A stretch of 64,000 nucleotides of DNA from NCBI GenBank assembly GCA_916048095.2, contig OU696579.1, positions 1,077,001 to 1,141,000 of the forward strand. The letters run 5' to 3'. The DNA comes from Sacculina carcini (Eukaryota > Arthropoda > Thecostraca > Sacculinidae). A program made the translations under genes and the position numbers. Each line of letters begins with the position of its first letter. The stretch's first letter is position 1. The notes below the pieces were generated by a model. That model worked only from the letters and a program-made list of their open reading frames with translations, did no database searches and was not told the origin of the DNA. Positions 1 to 29,087 of this stretch are shown here, one piece after another.

Positions 1-1208
1 AATATAAAATATAAAAATGAGGAAAAAATAGTCTCTAACGGGACGAATCCCACTCGTAAAAATTGGATGAGCAATTAGTATAATTATTATTATTAATTAC
101 AGGCAAAACGAACAGCTCAATCTGATATATAACGTCTCACGTCAGTGGTTCCCATCCTTTATGTGATCGAGAACCACTGGAGGTTCCTGTACAGTCGCCG
201 AGTACCACCTGGTTCCAGGGATACTCGGTTCGATCAGATATAACTTCATTTACATAATTTTATACAAGTAGAACACACAAATCAACTGAATAAAAACAAC
301 TCAATGATAGTAGTGTATCTGCTTCTTCTCCACCAGCTGGTTAATGAGAGACATTATTTTACTCACAACATATCAGAAATCATGTCCTGGTGCTATTTGT
401 TCATCACACTGAAAGTGTTCACGTATAATCTGGAAACTTCCTCGCGTAGCACAGGTTGGGAACCACTGGATTACGTCATATGCTACGCAATGTGTGTGGT
501 ACTGGTACCGGTTTCCGAGTGCGTCATTCGATCGAGAACCGACATCCACAACAGACACTCGACACCGGGATCCATGAGCAACGTCTTCAGGAAGAGATCC
601 ACGTCGACAGGACCCTGCAGACAAACATACATACATACACACACAAAGACGGTAACTCATATGGAATGTCTGCGACTCGCTGGTGGACATTGGGAGCACA
701 TTATCGGAGACATAGGGGTACTTAATAGGGGCTGCGAACTGGCTTCCTGTATTTTTTTTCAAAGAAATTATTTTTTGTAACCTATGCATTATATTTTCCC
801 GGAAAACGTAGTGTTGCTTAATTCTCTTAAATGGGCTGTATGAATTAATATTCAATAAAAAAAAGTTTTATTATTGCGTCGTTTGTATTTTTATATTTTC
901 GTATACGATAGTTATAAAGAATCTAGGAGGTGTGAGAACTGACTGCTGATTTGAAATCGGTGCGAGAAAGTTTGAGAACCACTGATAGAAGAGCTCTGGA
1001 ATACCACCCCATTCACGTTTATGCTTACCTGGTTGTAAATATATAATTATCATAACCAAAAAAACTTGAATAAAATTCAATTCATCAATCATTTGTAATG
1101 TCTACTTAGTCAATACAACCTGACTAAATGGGTTTCAAACATTCTAAACACATTATAAAACACCCGGAATGTATGTGTGTGTGTGTGTGTGTGTATGTGT
1201 GTGTGTAC
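1..1208. other. Intron or 3' part of dystrobrevin, no exon seen
   Basis: This stretch follows the donor of dystrobrevin exon E (minus strand), whose intron opens directly into a CA tract. I find no further dystrobrevin exon. The words GAACCACTGG and GAGAACCACTG recur near 170, 465 and 975, resembling decayed hAT-type element ends. Confidence 0.5.
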
Positions 1209-17949
<16,741 letters not shown>

Positions 17950-19527
17950 CACAGCCAAAGAACCAGCGGAGTGTCAAGTGCAGACACGACAGACTACATA
18001 CAGACTACAAGACTACAAACTAGGAAAAACACATAACCTGAGTCGCACTGGGCTGCTCACGAAAACAATTACCACATTCGAGTCCAGTAAACGTTCTATG
18101 AAACTATCAGACACAAGCACACACACACACACACACGAACCACACACACACACACGAAGGACACACACACACACACACACCACAGACGCCAACTAAGCGG
18201 CGACTGAACGCAAGCTAACACCACTCACACTCAAACACACACACACACACACACACGGAAGACGGTGTGTCCGTCCCTCCACGTTGCAGCACCGGCTAGG
18301 AAGCACCGATGCACGCACATACACATGCGCGCACACACAAGCACGCACACACACGCACACGCATACGCAAGCGGCCAAACACCAGCACAAATACAGTGTC
18401 TCCCTGCTGGATGAAGGCAATAACTTTGATAGAACGCATCAGCCGACAGCACGGAAGACACATGCAGACAGACAAACATACACTCACACTTGCACACATC
18501 AGATATACCATCTGGTGTCGTTGCCTATTCTGCAGATACGCACGTAGCGTGGGATGATACTGCCAGAAAACAGAGAGAGGAAGAGAGAGAGAGATAAAGA
18601 GAGAGCGGGAGACAGGGCAGGACCGGACACAAGGAAAGAGCACGGCAAAATGATAAGATAGAGGAGATGTGATGAGCATTATGAGTTAAACCAAGCGATC
18701 GGCTATTTCAAGTCAGAATTCTGATGTGGCCAAGCAACACAAAAACAACGCCTCGGGGCCAGCGGCGGCGCCAAGAGCAGGCTGAGGAGGGGCTAAACTC
18801 CTCCCCAAAAAGTGTCAAGCCCCTTCCCCCTGAGCCACCCCCCCCAAAAAAAAATCCTCACCATGAACATTTCGAGTGTGGTTCCTCAAGTTCCACCAAG
18901 CCCCCGCATCTTTTTCCTTAGCCCCCCGGAAATAAACCCTCACGCCGCCACTGCCGGGGACAATAAGCACAAGTGAACGATGGCAAAACAAAAAAATGAA
19001 GCCCAAGCAAACTGCAGCAAAAAGAAACAAGAGTAATTCAGTTTCTCTCTGTCTGTCTTATAATAAGTCTACTTTGTTAACATTGTTCAGGATTTTTATA
19101 TTCACTCGGTTAATACTTGACAACGTATTTTCATCGTGATGAAAACTAATATGTTCATTGTAATATAATTTGGCAGTTCATCACGACGATTTACACGCTG
19201 TGTGAGACAGTATTAATGATTTACCACTTTTTTGCAGAGCATTTAAGGTGAAAATTCTATAGGTCATAAAAATAGAATTATATAGGCCCGTTTTTGGCGT
19301 CATACAATTAAAAAACCAAAGAACATCAAAGCAAAAATCAAAATAGACGATAAAAAGTAACAAAGTGAAGTTTTATAAAAATAATTTTAAGCAACACTTT
19401 ATTTTTCCATTTTTCGCATAGAAAATGTGTGTCCCCAAACAGTAACAGACAACGATCTTGATGAGTTTTCACAATTGAAAGTGACAGCTGAGTCAAACGC
19501 TCAACAGACACGCAAACATGCCCATCA

Positions 19528-19587
<60 letters not shown>

Positions 19588-20291
19588 TACACACAGCTAC
19601 CCAGACAAAAACACTCACACGTACACAGACAACTGAATTACAGAAAAACAGAGCACAGATCTGGAGAGAAAGGGTATGAGTGCATCCATTGGGCGGAAAT
19701 CGTAAAGAGCAGGCTTTGAAACAAGCGCATGCAAAAACATTTTCTTGTAGCGCGCCAAAATGATAAAAAAATCACAAATATAGTAAGATATAGATAAATT
19801 CACATGTAATATATAATGCGGATTTAATGTAAATTATTTCATTCACATTGTAAGTAATTTGTCTTAATCTCCTGATATTTGTAGATTAATCCATTCTACA
19901 CAATGAAATTTAACAGAATATTTACTATAGTTGCGCACCAATTTTTCTCAATGAAAACGGTCAATCTCTTAAACTGACTTTGAAACCTTTGCTCTGTCTG
20001 AGAGGTCAGAATTCGCCACCAAGAATGCGCAAGCAGAGAAAAAAACCCGCCCCAACGATGAGCCCCACGTGAAATGTGCTGAATACGCCCGTGACACAGG
20101 TCTCCAATAAATTACACACGGCGGTCAGCGCAAACGTAAAGCGACCCACACAAACACACACACATACACACACACACACATGTATATCAGGCGGAAACTC
20201 ACGTCACACATAAACTACACGGCGCCACACCAAAACACCACTGCCAAATTGAAAATCGCCACCAAATTGTCACTACAGTGTTTACTGTGTG

Positions 20292-20322
<31 letters not shown>

Positions 20323-20464
20323 TTGTTTTTTGTTGTTGTTTTAATGATATACCCGCCTGGTTAGACTGCATCTAGTGATACCAAGTAGCATTGTATCGCT
20401 GACTAACGCTGTACTCAGCGATACAATATACCGTTACAGTATGTTACCATCAAATATATCGTTA
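17950..20464. other. Intergenic, mostly CA-rich, no gene seen
   Basis: Upstream of dystrobrevin exon A. It holds CA-rich tracts (18118-18380, 19528-19582), one hAT-like MITE at 18760-18953, and AT-rich unique sequence. Open frames here are low-complexity or mixed-strand shadows. A dystrobrevin promoter should lie here, but I see no decisive signal. Confidence 0.5.
18760..18953 (+). mobile_element. hAT-like MITE, family with CAGTGGCGGCGCC ends, copy 1
   Basis: The ends CAGCGGCGGCGCC and CGCCGCCACTG are inverted. The internal block ACCATGAACATTTCGAGTGT and the run CCTTAGCCCCCC recur at 39011-39185 and, inverted, at 32720-32860 and 55205-55368. It has no coding capacity. Confidence 0.7.
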
Positions 20465-20653
20465 TGTAAGGATTCAAGAACATTAGATTGAGAAAATTTG
20501 ATTTAACGAATTTTTTCCAGTCCCTCGTCTCCTGCAAAGGCAGCACATTACATTAGAACGCTAAACCTAACCTAACCTACCCTAAAATCTACGAAAAATA
20601 TAGAAACGTCTTAGTGCGTTTTTTACGTTTAAATGTGTTCTTGAATCCTTACA
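20465..20653. mobile_element. 189-bp MITE with perfect 18-bp inverted ends
   Basis: TGTAAGGATTCAAGAACA at 20465-20482 is exactly reverse-complemented at 20636-20653. The interior holds AACCTAACCTAACCTACC, which resembles telomeric TTAGG-type repeats. I see no clear target-site duplication. Confidence 0.75.
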
Positions 20654-20760
20654 CATTTAGCCTAGACCAGAAAATTATGCACGAGAAGATCACACGCTCA
20701 CAATTAATAAACACCAGTATGAAACTCCACAATGTGTCTTGCGAATCATGTGAGCGATCA

Positions 20761-21148
20761 TGTACAAAGTAAGTACAAAGTGAGTACAAAGTGAGTACAA
20801 AGTGAGTACAAAGTGAGTACAAAGTGAGTACAAAGTGAGTACAAAGTGAGTACAAAGTGAGTACAAAGTGAGTACAAAGTGAGTACAAAGTGAGTACAAA
20901 GTGAGTACAAAGTGAGTACAAAGTGAGTACAAAGTGAGTACAAAGTGAGTACAAAGTGAGTACAAAGTGAGTACAAAGTGAGTACAAAGTGAGTACAAAG
21001 TGAGTACAAAGTGAGTACAAAGTGAGTACAAAGTGAGTACAAAGTGAGTACAAAGTGAGCACAAAGTGAGTACAAAGTGAGTACAAAGTGAGTACAAAGT
21101 GAATACAAAGTGAGTACAAAGTGAGTACAAAGTGAGTACAAAGTGAGT
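20761..21148. repeat. 11-bp minisatellite, GTGAGTACAAA, about 35 units
   Basis: Nearly perfect head-to-tail array; only a few units vary (GTAAGT, GTGAGC, GTGAAT). Eleven is not a multiple of three, and no frame on the minus strand meets a stop, so all three minus frames show long false ORFs with the period LTLYSLCTHFV. Confidence 0.97.
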
Positions 21149-23889
21149 AGGAATCTAGCAAAAGTGTGCGCATCCTGGATACTCATATAGAGCGGTAGCA
21201 TTTGGGGGACTTGCAAGAGTATTTTGTGAACCAATTAATCAATCAATCAATAATATATTTTCTATATCGCATATCACACACACATGCACGAAAAAAGAAT
21301 ATACACAAAAATGGAATCAGTAACAAAAAAACAAGTACCGCTTATGAAAAAAAATCCCATAATTCATGCATTTATTCATGTATTTCTTGATATAGCGCCC
21401 ATAAACATGAGCGCGAAAAACCGAAAATAAGTCACACAATAAACAATGCGAAAATACGCCATAAAGGATAGTGAGACGAAAGGCAGGAACTCAAAATAAT
21501 CAGAAAAATACAGGTTACAACAACAACAAAGACAACAACACCAACACCGACAAAGTTACTGCTGCGACTTTTCGCCCTGTTTGTGAATATTTCAGTGTAA
21601 GTGTAAGTCTGTCTGTGTAATTCAGCGCGTGCATGTGTGTGTTAGGCTAAGTCTGTTTCAGTGTGTCAGTGTATGTCTGTCTGTGTTTCTATGCTTGCAT
21701 GTGTATGTGCGAGGGCAGGCTTGTTCCAGTGTGTATGAGTGAATGTCTGTGTGTGTGCCGAGCTTTGGTATTAGCTTGCGGGCATTGTGTGGTCAAGGTC
21801 GTGTGAAGGGCACAGTGTTTGCGTGTGCGTACGCTGATTGGCTGTTGGTGGAGTGACGTCACTTGTATGTTGGCGTTTGAGCAGTCAGTAGTGTGTAGTC
21901 TATCGAGCGAGGTGAAGCATACAATACACACGGTCCGCGTTGTTATGTTGAATTGGGCGTTGAAGTGCCCAAAAATACAATATAACAAATACAATACAAC
22001 CCACATCAACATCAATTAATACACAAGTAAATAAATACGCCAGCTAAATACATTAAATAAATAGACATTATAGACATGACATAAAGTGGGAAACTGGTTG
22101 AAGGTTAAAGTAATGAGCCACCATGAAGCCTTTGTCAATTAATTCATACCAGACAGGTTATAAAATGACACTGTAGGAAAGGAAGATAAATATTTATGAA
22201 TTTGAGCAAAATACTTATTACAGATTATACGACTGCAAGGAAGCACAGTTTAAATAAACTTCACTATCGAATCCGGAAACAAACAATCAGCCTTTTAAGT
22301 ACCTATCATCTTGTTGAAATATATTTAGTTTCAGTCACAAGAAAACATACAAATACCATATTAGATAAAGCGTTATAATACGAGTAAAATGAAATTGCAA
22401 GTTTGGTCATTAGCAAACATATCAACTAAGTATGACAAAATTTTCGAAATTTACCAAGTCGCACTCAACCCCATGTTGCACAGGTTACACATATACACAA
22501 AAGGTACATGATGATGTTGAAAAAACAAGGACAACACTTCGATTATAAACAATAATCAGTTTTGTCTATCTGCGTCATAATACCGAGCAAATTTAATCAA
22601 TGCTTCCAGTTTTGCTCGCGACCAGATTATATCTAAATATAATTTTACACGAATATCCATTGAAATCATGCTTAATTTTATATTACCTCCAACACTAAAT
22701 GCCACAATATTATAAACCATTATGGCATTTTCACCTTCTCTAGCAATAATCCGCTGCATGTGAAAAATATTCGCACGACTAATTCTTCACACGTTTCATC
22801 CACATTCACATTAATGTCCAATCATATGCTGTACTAGGCAAAAAAACATACAAATATCGTATGTCTAGATACAGTGAGGTTTCGAATACAACAACCAAAA
22901 TAATCAAAAATTACATAAATTTGCTGACTGGATATAGTAATCAAAGTAGACACTACTAGCCAAGAACCGATAAAAAACATCTAACGATCACTGTTTACCG
23001 GACACTATATTTCACATGATTCACAAATGCACACAAACACCACAACCGCAAAAACACGCATTACAAGTGGCTTCCAACCCAGCACACACACACACACAAG
23101 TACACAACCATTTTCAAGTGAATGGAAAACGTATATATCCAACATCACTGACAAATAAATGATCGCCATGCAATGAATAAACACATGCATGCAAAAATTA
23201 ATACACAGAGAAAAATAGAACATACTCAAAAAAAATTAAACAAATACATTTGTCCATATCTCCCAGATAACACAAAATTGACTTCACAAAATACAATTAA
23301 ATTACGGTATAATTGCGCAACTCAAAAACAAAACTCTAAAACCAGCCAATATTAATTGATAGAAGAAGATTGGTTACAGGCCCGGAAAAAATTAAACACA
23401 CGGACACACGCACACACACACAAATCAACGCACACACAAGATTGGGTTTCATGTTGGCTTTTGAATATGCTACCGCGCACAAATACAACTAGATTCTATT
23501 CAACACCCAGCGATCAAACATACACACACACACACACATACAGACACGGGTATATACCCGTGTTAGAAGGAATAACATTGAATATTAGTTGGAGCCAACA
23601 AATTACCACAGTGTAGAGGATACAATGATAAATGTATTAGTGAAGGTGCATGTTAAAGGTCCAGTTATGCACGAATTTGAGATAAACTACATTATATGCT
23701 ATATATTCCAAAAATTAATAATTTAATTCAACCAGCAGCTCATCCACACACCAATTTACGTGAAAAAACACAAAACGGAATTAAAATGAAGATAAAATCA
23801 AGCAATCGGGAGCAAAGCATGAGATGTGAGGTCAATGACCCCTTGAGGTCAACAACCTGCTAATGTCAATGACCGCAACTACGTCAAGA
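21149..23889. other. Intergenic between dystrobrevin and ATP6AP2
   Basis: AT-rich sequence with scattered CA runs. A minus-strand frame at 22556-22759 (67 residues) lacks any recognisable family or splice context. No gene is supported. Confidence 0.45.
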
Positions 23890-26800
23890 TCAGTTGTATT
23901 TCTTGTTGGGATTGGTGACGCGGTAGATGACCGAATCGCGACCTGGATCCATATACGCCATCATCACTGACATCACAAACACACACACACAAACACACAC
24001 ACACACACACACACACATGAATGTGACCTATAGAAAAGACGCAATTAGGAAAAGGCACGAGCTGATAAATGATATAGACTTTAATAGCTAATAAACCACC
24101 AATTAGCCAACAATTGTATTAAATTACAACAAAAGTCGCCAAAAGTGCGCGCGAATGCTCGAAAAAAACGCAAAAGAGAAAGAGAAATTAAAAAAAAGAA
24201 AGAAAGAAATTGAACAATGCTTCTAACAAGTCATGGTATATCGCTGAATAAATCTTAAATATTTCCCGAGTTATTTTTAGGCTATGAAAATGACAAGAAA
24301 GTGAATGACATTTTAATTAACATATGCACATCACTGAGCTAATACCATCAGACTTTTCAACGATAAATAAAATACACCCACAAACACCAGTACAAAATAC
24401 GAGCACTGAAAATTCCTTTTAAATATTACTACTCTTCCTGTTCATCAATCTTAATTATAATACCAATTAAAAATACTCAAAATAAAAGGCATTCTCACTA
24501 GAAAACGTCACCAGAATGAACACAAGAAACAGCGAGCTGAAGAGAATAATGTTGAAAACCACTGGAAAATCGGGGTCCACATCGGCCGCCAAATTCAAAG
24601 TCGACGCATCTTCGACACTGACCGACGCATCGCGACGTCTGCGGCGCAGCAACACGCCGTCGTCAATATTGTCTACCAAAAAGCACAACATCAAGAACTT
24701 TAAAATATATTCAATACACTTTAAAATATATTAAATACAATGAGTCTCATTCTAAATTGAAATATATAAAGTACGATACTTTCAATATAAATCTAAAACA
24801 AGGATAGATCGTTTCCACTTCAGCAAACCACCTGACACACTGACATACACACACACATACATACACACACATACATACACACACACACACACATACAAAC
24901 ACTCACATACATACACGTTGTCGAAGATATAAAAGGTATGACTTTCCGTGTATGAGTGTAGAAAAATGCAACCACAATTATATAGCCAAATAAGTGAAGC
25001 TAGAATTTTGAGCTGCTTCATATTGAAGCTTGAAGAATTAGGGAGAAGAGAGAGGAGAGCACAAACCGAGATCATATCCTGTGAAACAACTAGGTGACGA
25101 CAAAAACGAAAACACACAAAACTCATGGCATGATTGTTAGGAAAAATAATTTGCAAATAAATTGATAAATTGACTGGTTTGATTTACAACTTGAGTACAA
25201 ATGTTGGACTCGGTGGTGTAGTGGTAGCGCACCCGCTTCACAAGCGGAAGATCAGTGGTTCGAATCTCGGCGGAGGAGAATTTCTTTGTGCGAATTCTAT
25301 AATCCAACAGCCCCTGTCCACCCAGCAGTAAATGATGGTACCAGATATCAGTCATGTGTTGTGTCATGCATTCTGAGGAGGTGGCCCTCTCTAATACGTC
25401 TTCCGTCCTTGTGGCGCCATAGCGTGGAGAGGGTCGGTTCTGCGGTGGCAGCGAGCTGCACGGGACACACCTGTGTGTGTGTTCATAAGCTTCGACTTCT
25501 TCCCGTGTAGCAGCTGTCACTTAAGCCTTTAACCTACAGTACAGACAGGATGGCATACCGAGGTCGTAGTGCTGGGCTGTGTCCAGTAGTAATAGCAGCT
25601 TGCTGGTGGCTGTGTGAGGCAGCAGCAAGTTCTCCATCTGCTTCAACAGCTGTCGGGACACTGTTCCAGGCAGTTGCCACAGAGTCAAATGACGACCCGG
25701 CAAGCTGGACTGCTCCAGCTGTTGTTGTTGTTGTTGAATTCGATCAATAATTGCGTCCGTGTTGTCAATGTTGCTTATCTGGTCATTTACACAAACAAAC
25801 ACACAATCGAACACATTTCACATACAAACACATACAAATCGCGATTATCGTAAATGTTCTATTTATCCGACAGGCTCTAATAATACGGCAGGCTCTAATA
25901 ATCCGGCACTTCCTGGACAGGCTTATTGAAACTACAACCACGATTCAGTTATAGTTCAGCAACAGTTTATTTAGCAATCCTCTTATAAACCGGCATTCAT
26001 TAATCAAAGCAGAAATCATCGTCTTCATATGTGTCCTCGTCCCTGTTATCAGTGCACTATTTTTTGTGTTGCAGTTTTTGCGCAATCCTACCGTGCGGAG
26101 TGACCAAAAATAATCGAAAGTGGGTCGAAAAATAATCCGGCATGTCGGATAAAAAGAGCATTTACGGTATGTAGATAATGAAGTGTGTCTGAATCTGATC
26201 GAACTGAGTTTGGCTGGAAGCAAGTGGTACACGGCGACTGTACGACTCAGCTCCGTGTACTCGTGGTACTCGATCACAAAAACGGTTGATAAGCACAGGA
26301 ACAATACACGGGAAGACAACACGCAAGAAATACCGTATATTTCGGCGTATAAGACGACCCTTAAAGTAAAAAAATCACCCTTAAAAATTGTGGCTCGTCT
26401 TATACAACCGATATAAAAGTCAGATCTTGAATTCTGCGTACAGAATTTTTCATTTTACATGAAAAAATCCGTATCATTTTGGTTGTAAATAAAAATGGTT
26501 GATTACAAACACCTTTATTTCTCAATAAGAGTAGGTATTACAGTACAACATCATCAATATCAAAAATCAAACCTGCTCCATATGTATATCTAAAACCCAT
26601 CAAATTCATCTCCATCATCACTGTCTGTTTCGAAAAGTTTTCCTAATACATCACGAGATTCATCACAGATGCCATCATCGTAGCGATTCGTGGAATGGAC
26701 TGCGGGCGCCATCTCTTGGCAGGATTGGCTACTACAGCTTAGCACTCGCACATTAGCCTAGGCCAAATACGGTAGGCGGTACAGCCTTATAGCAGATGAG

Positions 26801-29087
26801 TGTGAGAGGATGGAGAGAGTGAGAGTGAGAGAGGATTTCACCTGCGATAAGTCAACATTGTGTACGTTCCAGTGTTGGTTCTGAAGTTTGCCGGCTAGAT
26901 GGCGCTGTAGCTCGAGCAAATCGGCTCCAGACGCGCCCAACAGGCGGTATTCGTGCCAACTGAGGGGGGATGATAGATGTGAAGCAGCAGTGGACAGAGG
27001 GGAGGAGGAGGGGAGGACAGAGTATGAGAGATTGGCCGTGATTAAGTGAACGTGTTGGGGAAATGGTCTCAGAGCTCGACCAAGCAATCCCGGCCACGAT
27101 GGCTGAACATACACACAAACACACACACATACATATATATACATCACGAAAAATACACACTCACGCAAACACACACACACACACACACGAAAATCACGAA
27201 ACACATATACACACTCACTCACACACACTCACACAAAGACAGGTGTCATAATAGATGAATATTTCAATTGGAACGAACACATTGCCAGTGTATGTAGGGC
27301 ATTATCTAGGACAGCAGGTGTCATATACCGTACCAGACGAACTCTGACTACGGAAGCAATGAAAACCTTGTATTATGCCCTTTGCTATTCCAAATTGATT
27401 TACTGCATATCAGTCTGGGGCTGCACATGGCCATCATTTTTAAAATGTCTCTTCACTGTTCAGAAACGCATCCTGAAACTAATTTTCTTCAAGAAAAGCA
27501 GGTATTCAGCTGACGAGATATTCGCCAACCAGAAAATGTTAAAACTTGAGAATGTGCACAAGTATTTCTTGTATCTTACCATATACAGATCAATGAAAAA
27601 TAATGATGCCATATTTCAAATTCAAGGACACTCATTAACAACACGTAGAAATAATGTGAATTTGGTATGTCCATCCTTCCGAACCAGCCTCTTCAAAAAT
27701 TCAATATTATACCTTGGGCCTAAACTTTGGAACTGTCTACCGGTTTGTATTAAATCAGCATATACCATTATGTCTATAGATACGTTTAAAGCGAAAATTA
27801 AACACCACTTGTATAACCTCCAGGCAAACACATAATTTGTACGTTCACAGTATGACTGTATTGTTTGTTTTGTATATATTCTGTTGCATGTTTTGTTTTA
27901 GCATATGTTTTGTAGTAATTTGTTGCACTGCACAAATCTAGATTAAAAATATTTATTGTCTGTCTAACAAGCCATGGCTTGACAGACTATATTGCCTCTG
28001 ATGTTTTCATTATTTTGTGTTACCTGTGTGATGTTGTTTTTTTTGGCAATAAATGATACAATACAATACAATACAATACAGACGCGCACACACACTACAT
28101 GAATTGAATAAAATGGAGCGAGACATTCACTCAAATTCACACCAACACAAATGCTGCTACAATTAAAATAATATTTACCCCACAAGTTCATAGAAGACTC
28201 GTATATTTAGCAGGTATAGAATCATGAGCCAATATGAGAAATATTCCTGAATTCTGCGACAATCACTGATCTAAATGTACCTAACTGAATATCGCACCAT
28301 AAAAACGATAACAAAGACTGGCGACTTCAAGTTGACATCATTTTCTTCTCATGTACAAGTCTGGCAGCTTTATTCTACCTTTCACTATAGAATATTTTTT
28401 AGTTCTTAAAAAAATCATTGTAATGGGCCCACATGGAACATAGTTGTTAGCACACCCGCCTCACAAGCGGGAGATCCGTGGTTCGAAACCCGGCGGAGCA
28501 GAATTTCATTGGGCGAATTCTACAATCCAACAGTCCCTGTTCACCCAGCAGTAAATGATGGTACCAGATATCAGTCATGTGTTGTGCCATGCATTCGGGG
28601 GAGGTGACTCTCTCTAATACGTCTTACGTCCTTGTGGTGTCATAGCGTGGAGAGGGTCGGTTCTGCGGTGGAGGCGAGCTGCACGGGACACACCTGTGTG
28701 TGTTCATAAGCTTCGACTTCTTCCCGTGTACCAGCTGTCACTTAGGCCTTTAACATTTATTCAACCATACCACAATGATTTTTTGTAAATTATTTCTTGG
28801 TGACAAAATAAAGAGTGATGATGATAAAGTGTGTTGCAAAAGTGATGGAACAGTAGAGATGGACACAGTACAGAACATACCGGTGGTTCACGAGCGACAC
28901 CCATCACTGTAGATATCACCGACAAAAGGTCGGACGACGCCAGCGCCAGATTTGTTTGACCTGCGCCGCCATTGTCGACAAAGACAATTGGCGCGCCAGG
29001 CGACTGCAGTGTCAGCAGTCGCTCGGCGCCGGCCGGGCTTGAATTGAGCAAATAAAATGTGACAAAAACCGCCACACTCGACAGCAT
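23890..29087 (-). CDS. ATP6AP2: ATP6AP2, (pro)renin receptor / V-ATPase accessory protein 2
   Basis: Type I membrane protein required for V-ATPase assembly in the ER and for acidification of endolysosomes. Exons on the minus strand: 29087-28881, 27102-26842, 25778-25559, 24672-24499, 23966-23890. Phases 0,0,1,1 fit, giving 312 residues against about 350 in human. Residues 1 to about 20 form a signal peptide ending AGAE. ERLLTLQSPG and PSWPGLLGRALRP match the conserved luminal start. A run of five arginines in exon 4 sits where the furin-type cleavage site is expected. VVFNIILFSSLFLVFILV is the membrane span, and the tail AYMDPGRDSVIYRVTN is the diagnostic cytoplasmic end. The middle (exon 3, Gln-rich) is poorly conserved, and a small missed exon between 3 and 4 is possible. 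A LINE and two SINEs lie in its introns. Confidence 0.9.
25205..25540 (+). mobile_element. tRNA-Val(CAC)-derived SINE, near full length
   Basis: 25205-25277 is a tRNA-like head: A box TGGTGTAGTGGTAGC, anticodon stem-loop CCGCTTCACAAGCGG with CAC anticodon, and B box GGTTCGAATC. About 260 bp of body follow. The same head and body recur at 28428-28755, and the body alone inverted at 4338-4590. It lies antisense in the ATP6AP2 intron following exon 3, its 3' end about 20 bp from that donor. Confidence 0.88.
25858..26167. mobile_element. 310-bp pogo/Tc1-like MITE, copy of the 13951-14290 family
   Basis: It shares ATTTATCCGACAGGCTCTAA, the CGCAATCCTACCGTGCGGAG block and the right end ATTTACGG flanked by TA. 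It is inserted about 80 bp upstream of the ATP6AP2 exon 3 acceptor. Confidence 0.8.
26333..26690 (-). mobile_element. Truncated pogo/Tigger-like element
   Basis: One end, CCGTATATTTCGGCGTATAA, is preserved next to TA. On the minus strand, 26590-26690 encodes the acidic transposase C terminus seen at 42798-43356 (NRYDDGI, then DSDDGDEFDGF). Homology stops abruptly near 26691, so the rest was lost. Confidence 0.8.
27242..28082 (+). mobile_element. 5'-truncated LINE with open C-terminal polymerase frame
   Basis: The frame from about 27242 to 27835 includes YALCYSKLIYCISVWG, VQKRILKLIFFKKSRYSADE and LGPKLWNCLPVCI, the usual ending of CR1/Jockey-group reverse transcriptases. A 3' UTR follows, with AATAAA near 28048 and a terminal repeat of ATACA units at 28058-28080. 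It is inserted antisense in ATP6AP2 intron 1. The long open frame suggests modest age. Confidence 0.82.
28428..28755 (+). mobile_element. tRNA-Val(CAC)-derived SINE, second copy
   Basis: The head contains CCCGCCTCACAAGCGGGAG (CAC anticodon stem-loop) and the B box GGTTCGAAAC. The body matches 25277-25540 closely. It is antisense within ATP6AP2 intron 1. Confidence 0.85.

Noticed and set aside
20649-21234. Three long overlapping minus-strand ORFs of up to 174 residues
   Set aside because: They are the translation of the 11-bp minisatellite in three frames (period LTLYSLCTHFV), with no splice signals or homology.
22556-22759. 67-residue minus-strand ORF in intergenic sequence
   Set aside because: No homology, no splice or promoter context, and typical of chance open frames in AT-rich DNA.
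25205-25277. Functional tRNA-Val gene
   Set aside because: The acceptor stem is poor, and the same head with an identical downstream body recurs at 28428, so it is a SINE head.
26183-26310. Possible additional ATP6AP2 exon (minus strand, frame EYHEYTELSRTVAVYHLLPA)
   Set aside because: The acceptor is weak, the frame runs into a MITE end, and exons 2 and 3 already join in phase without it.
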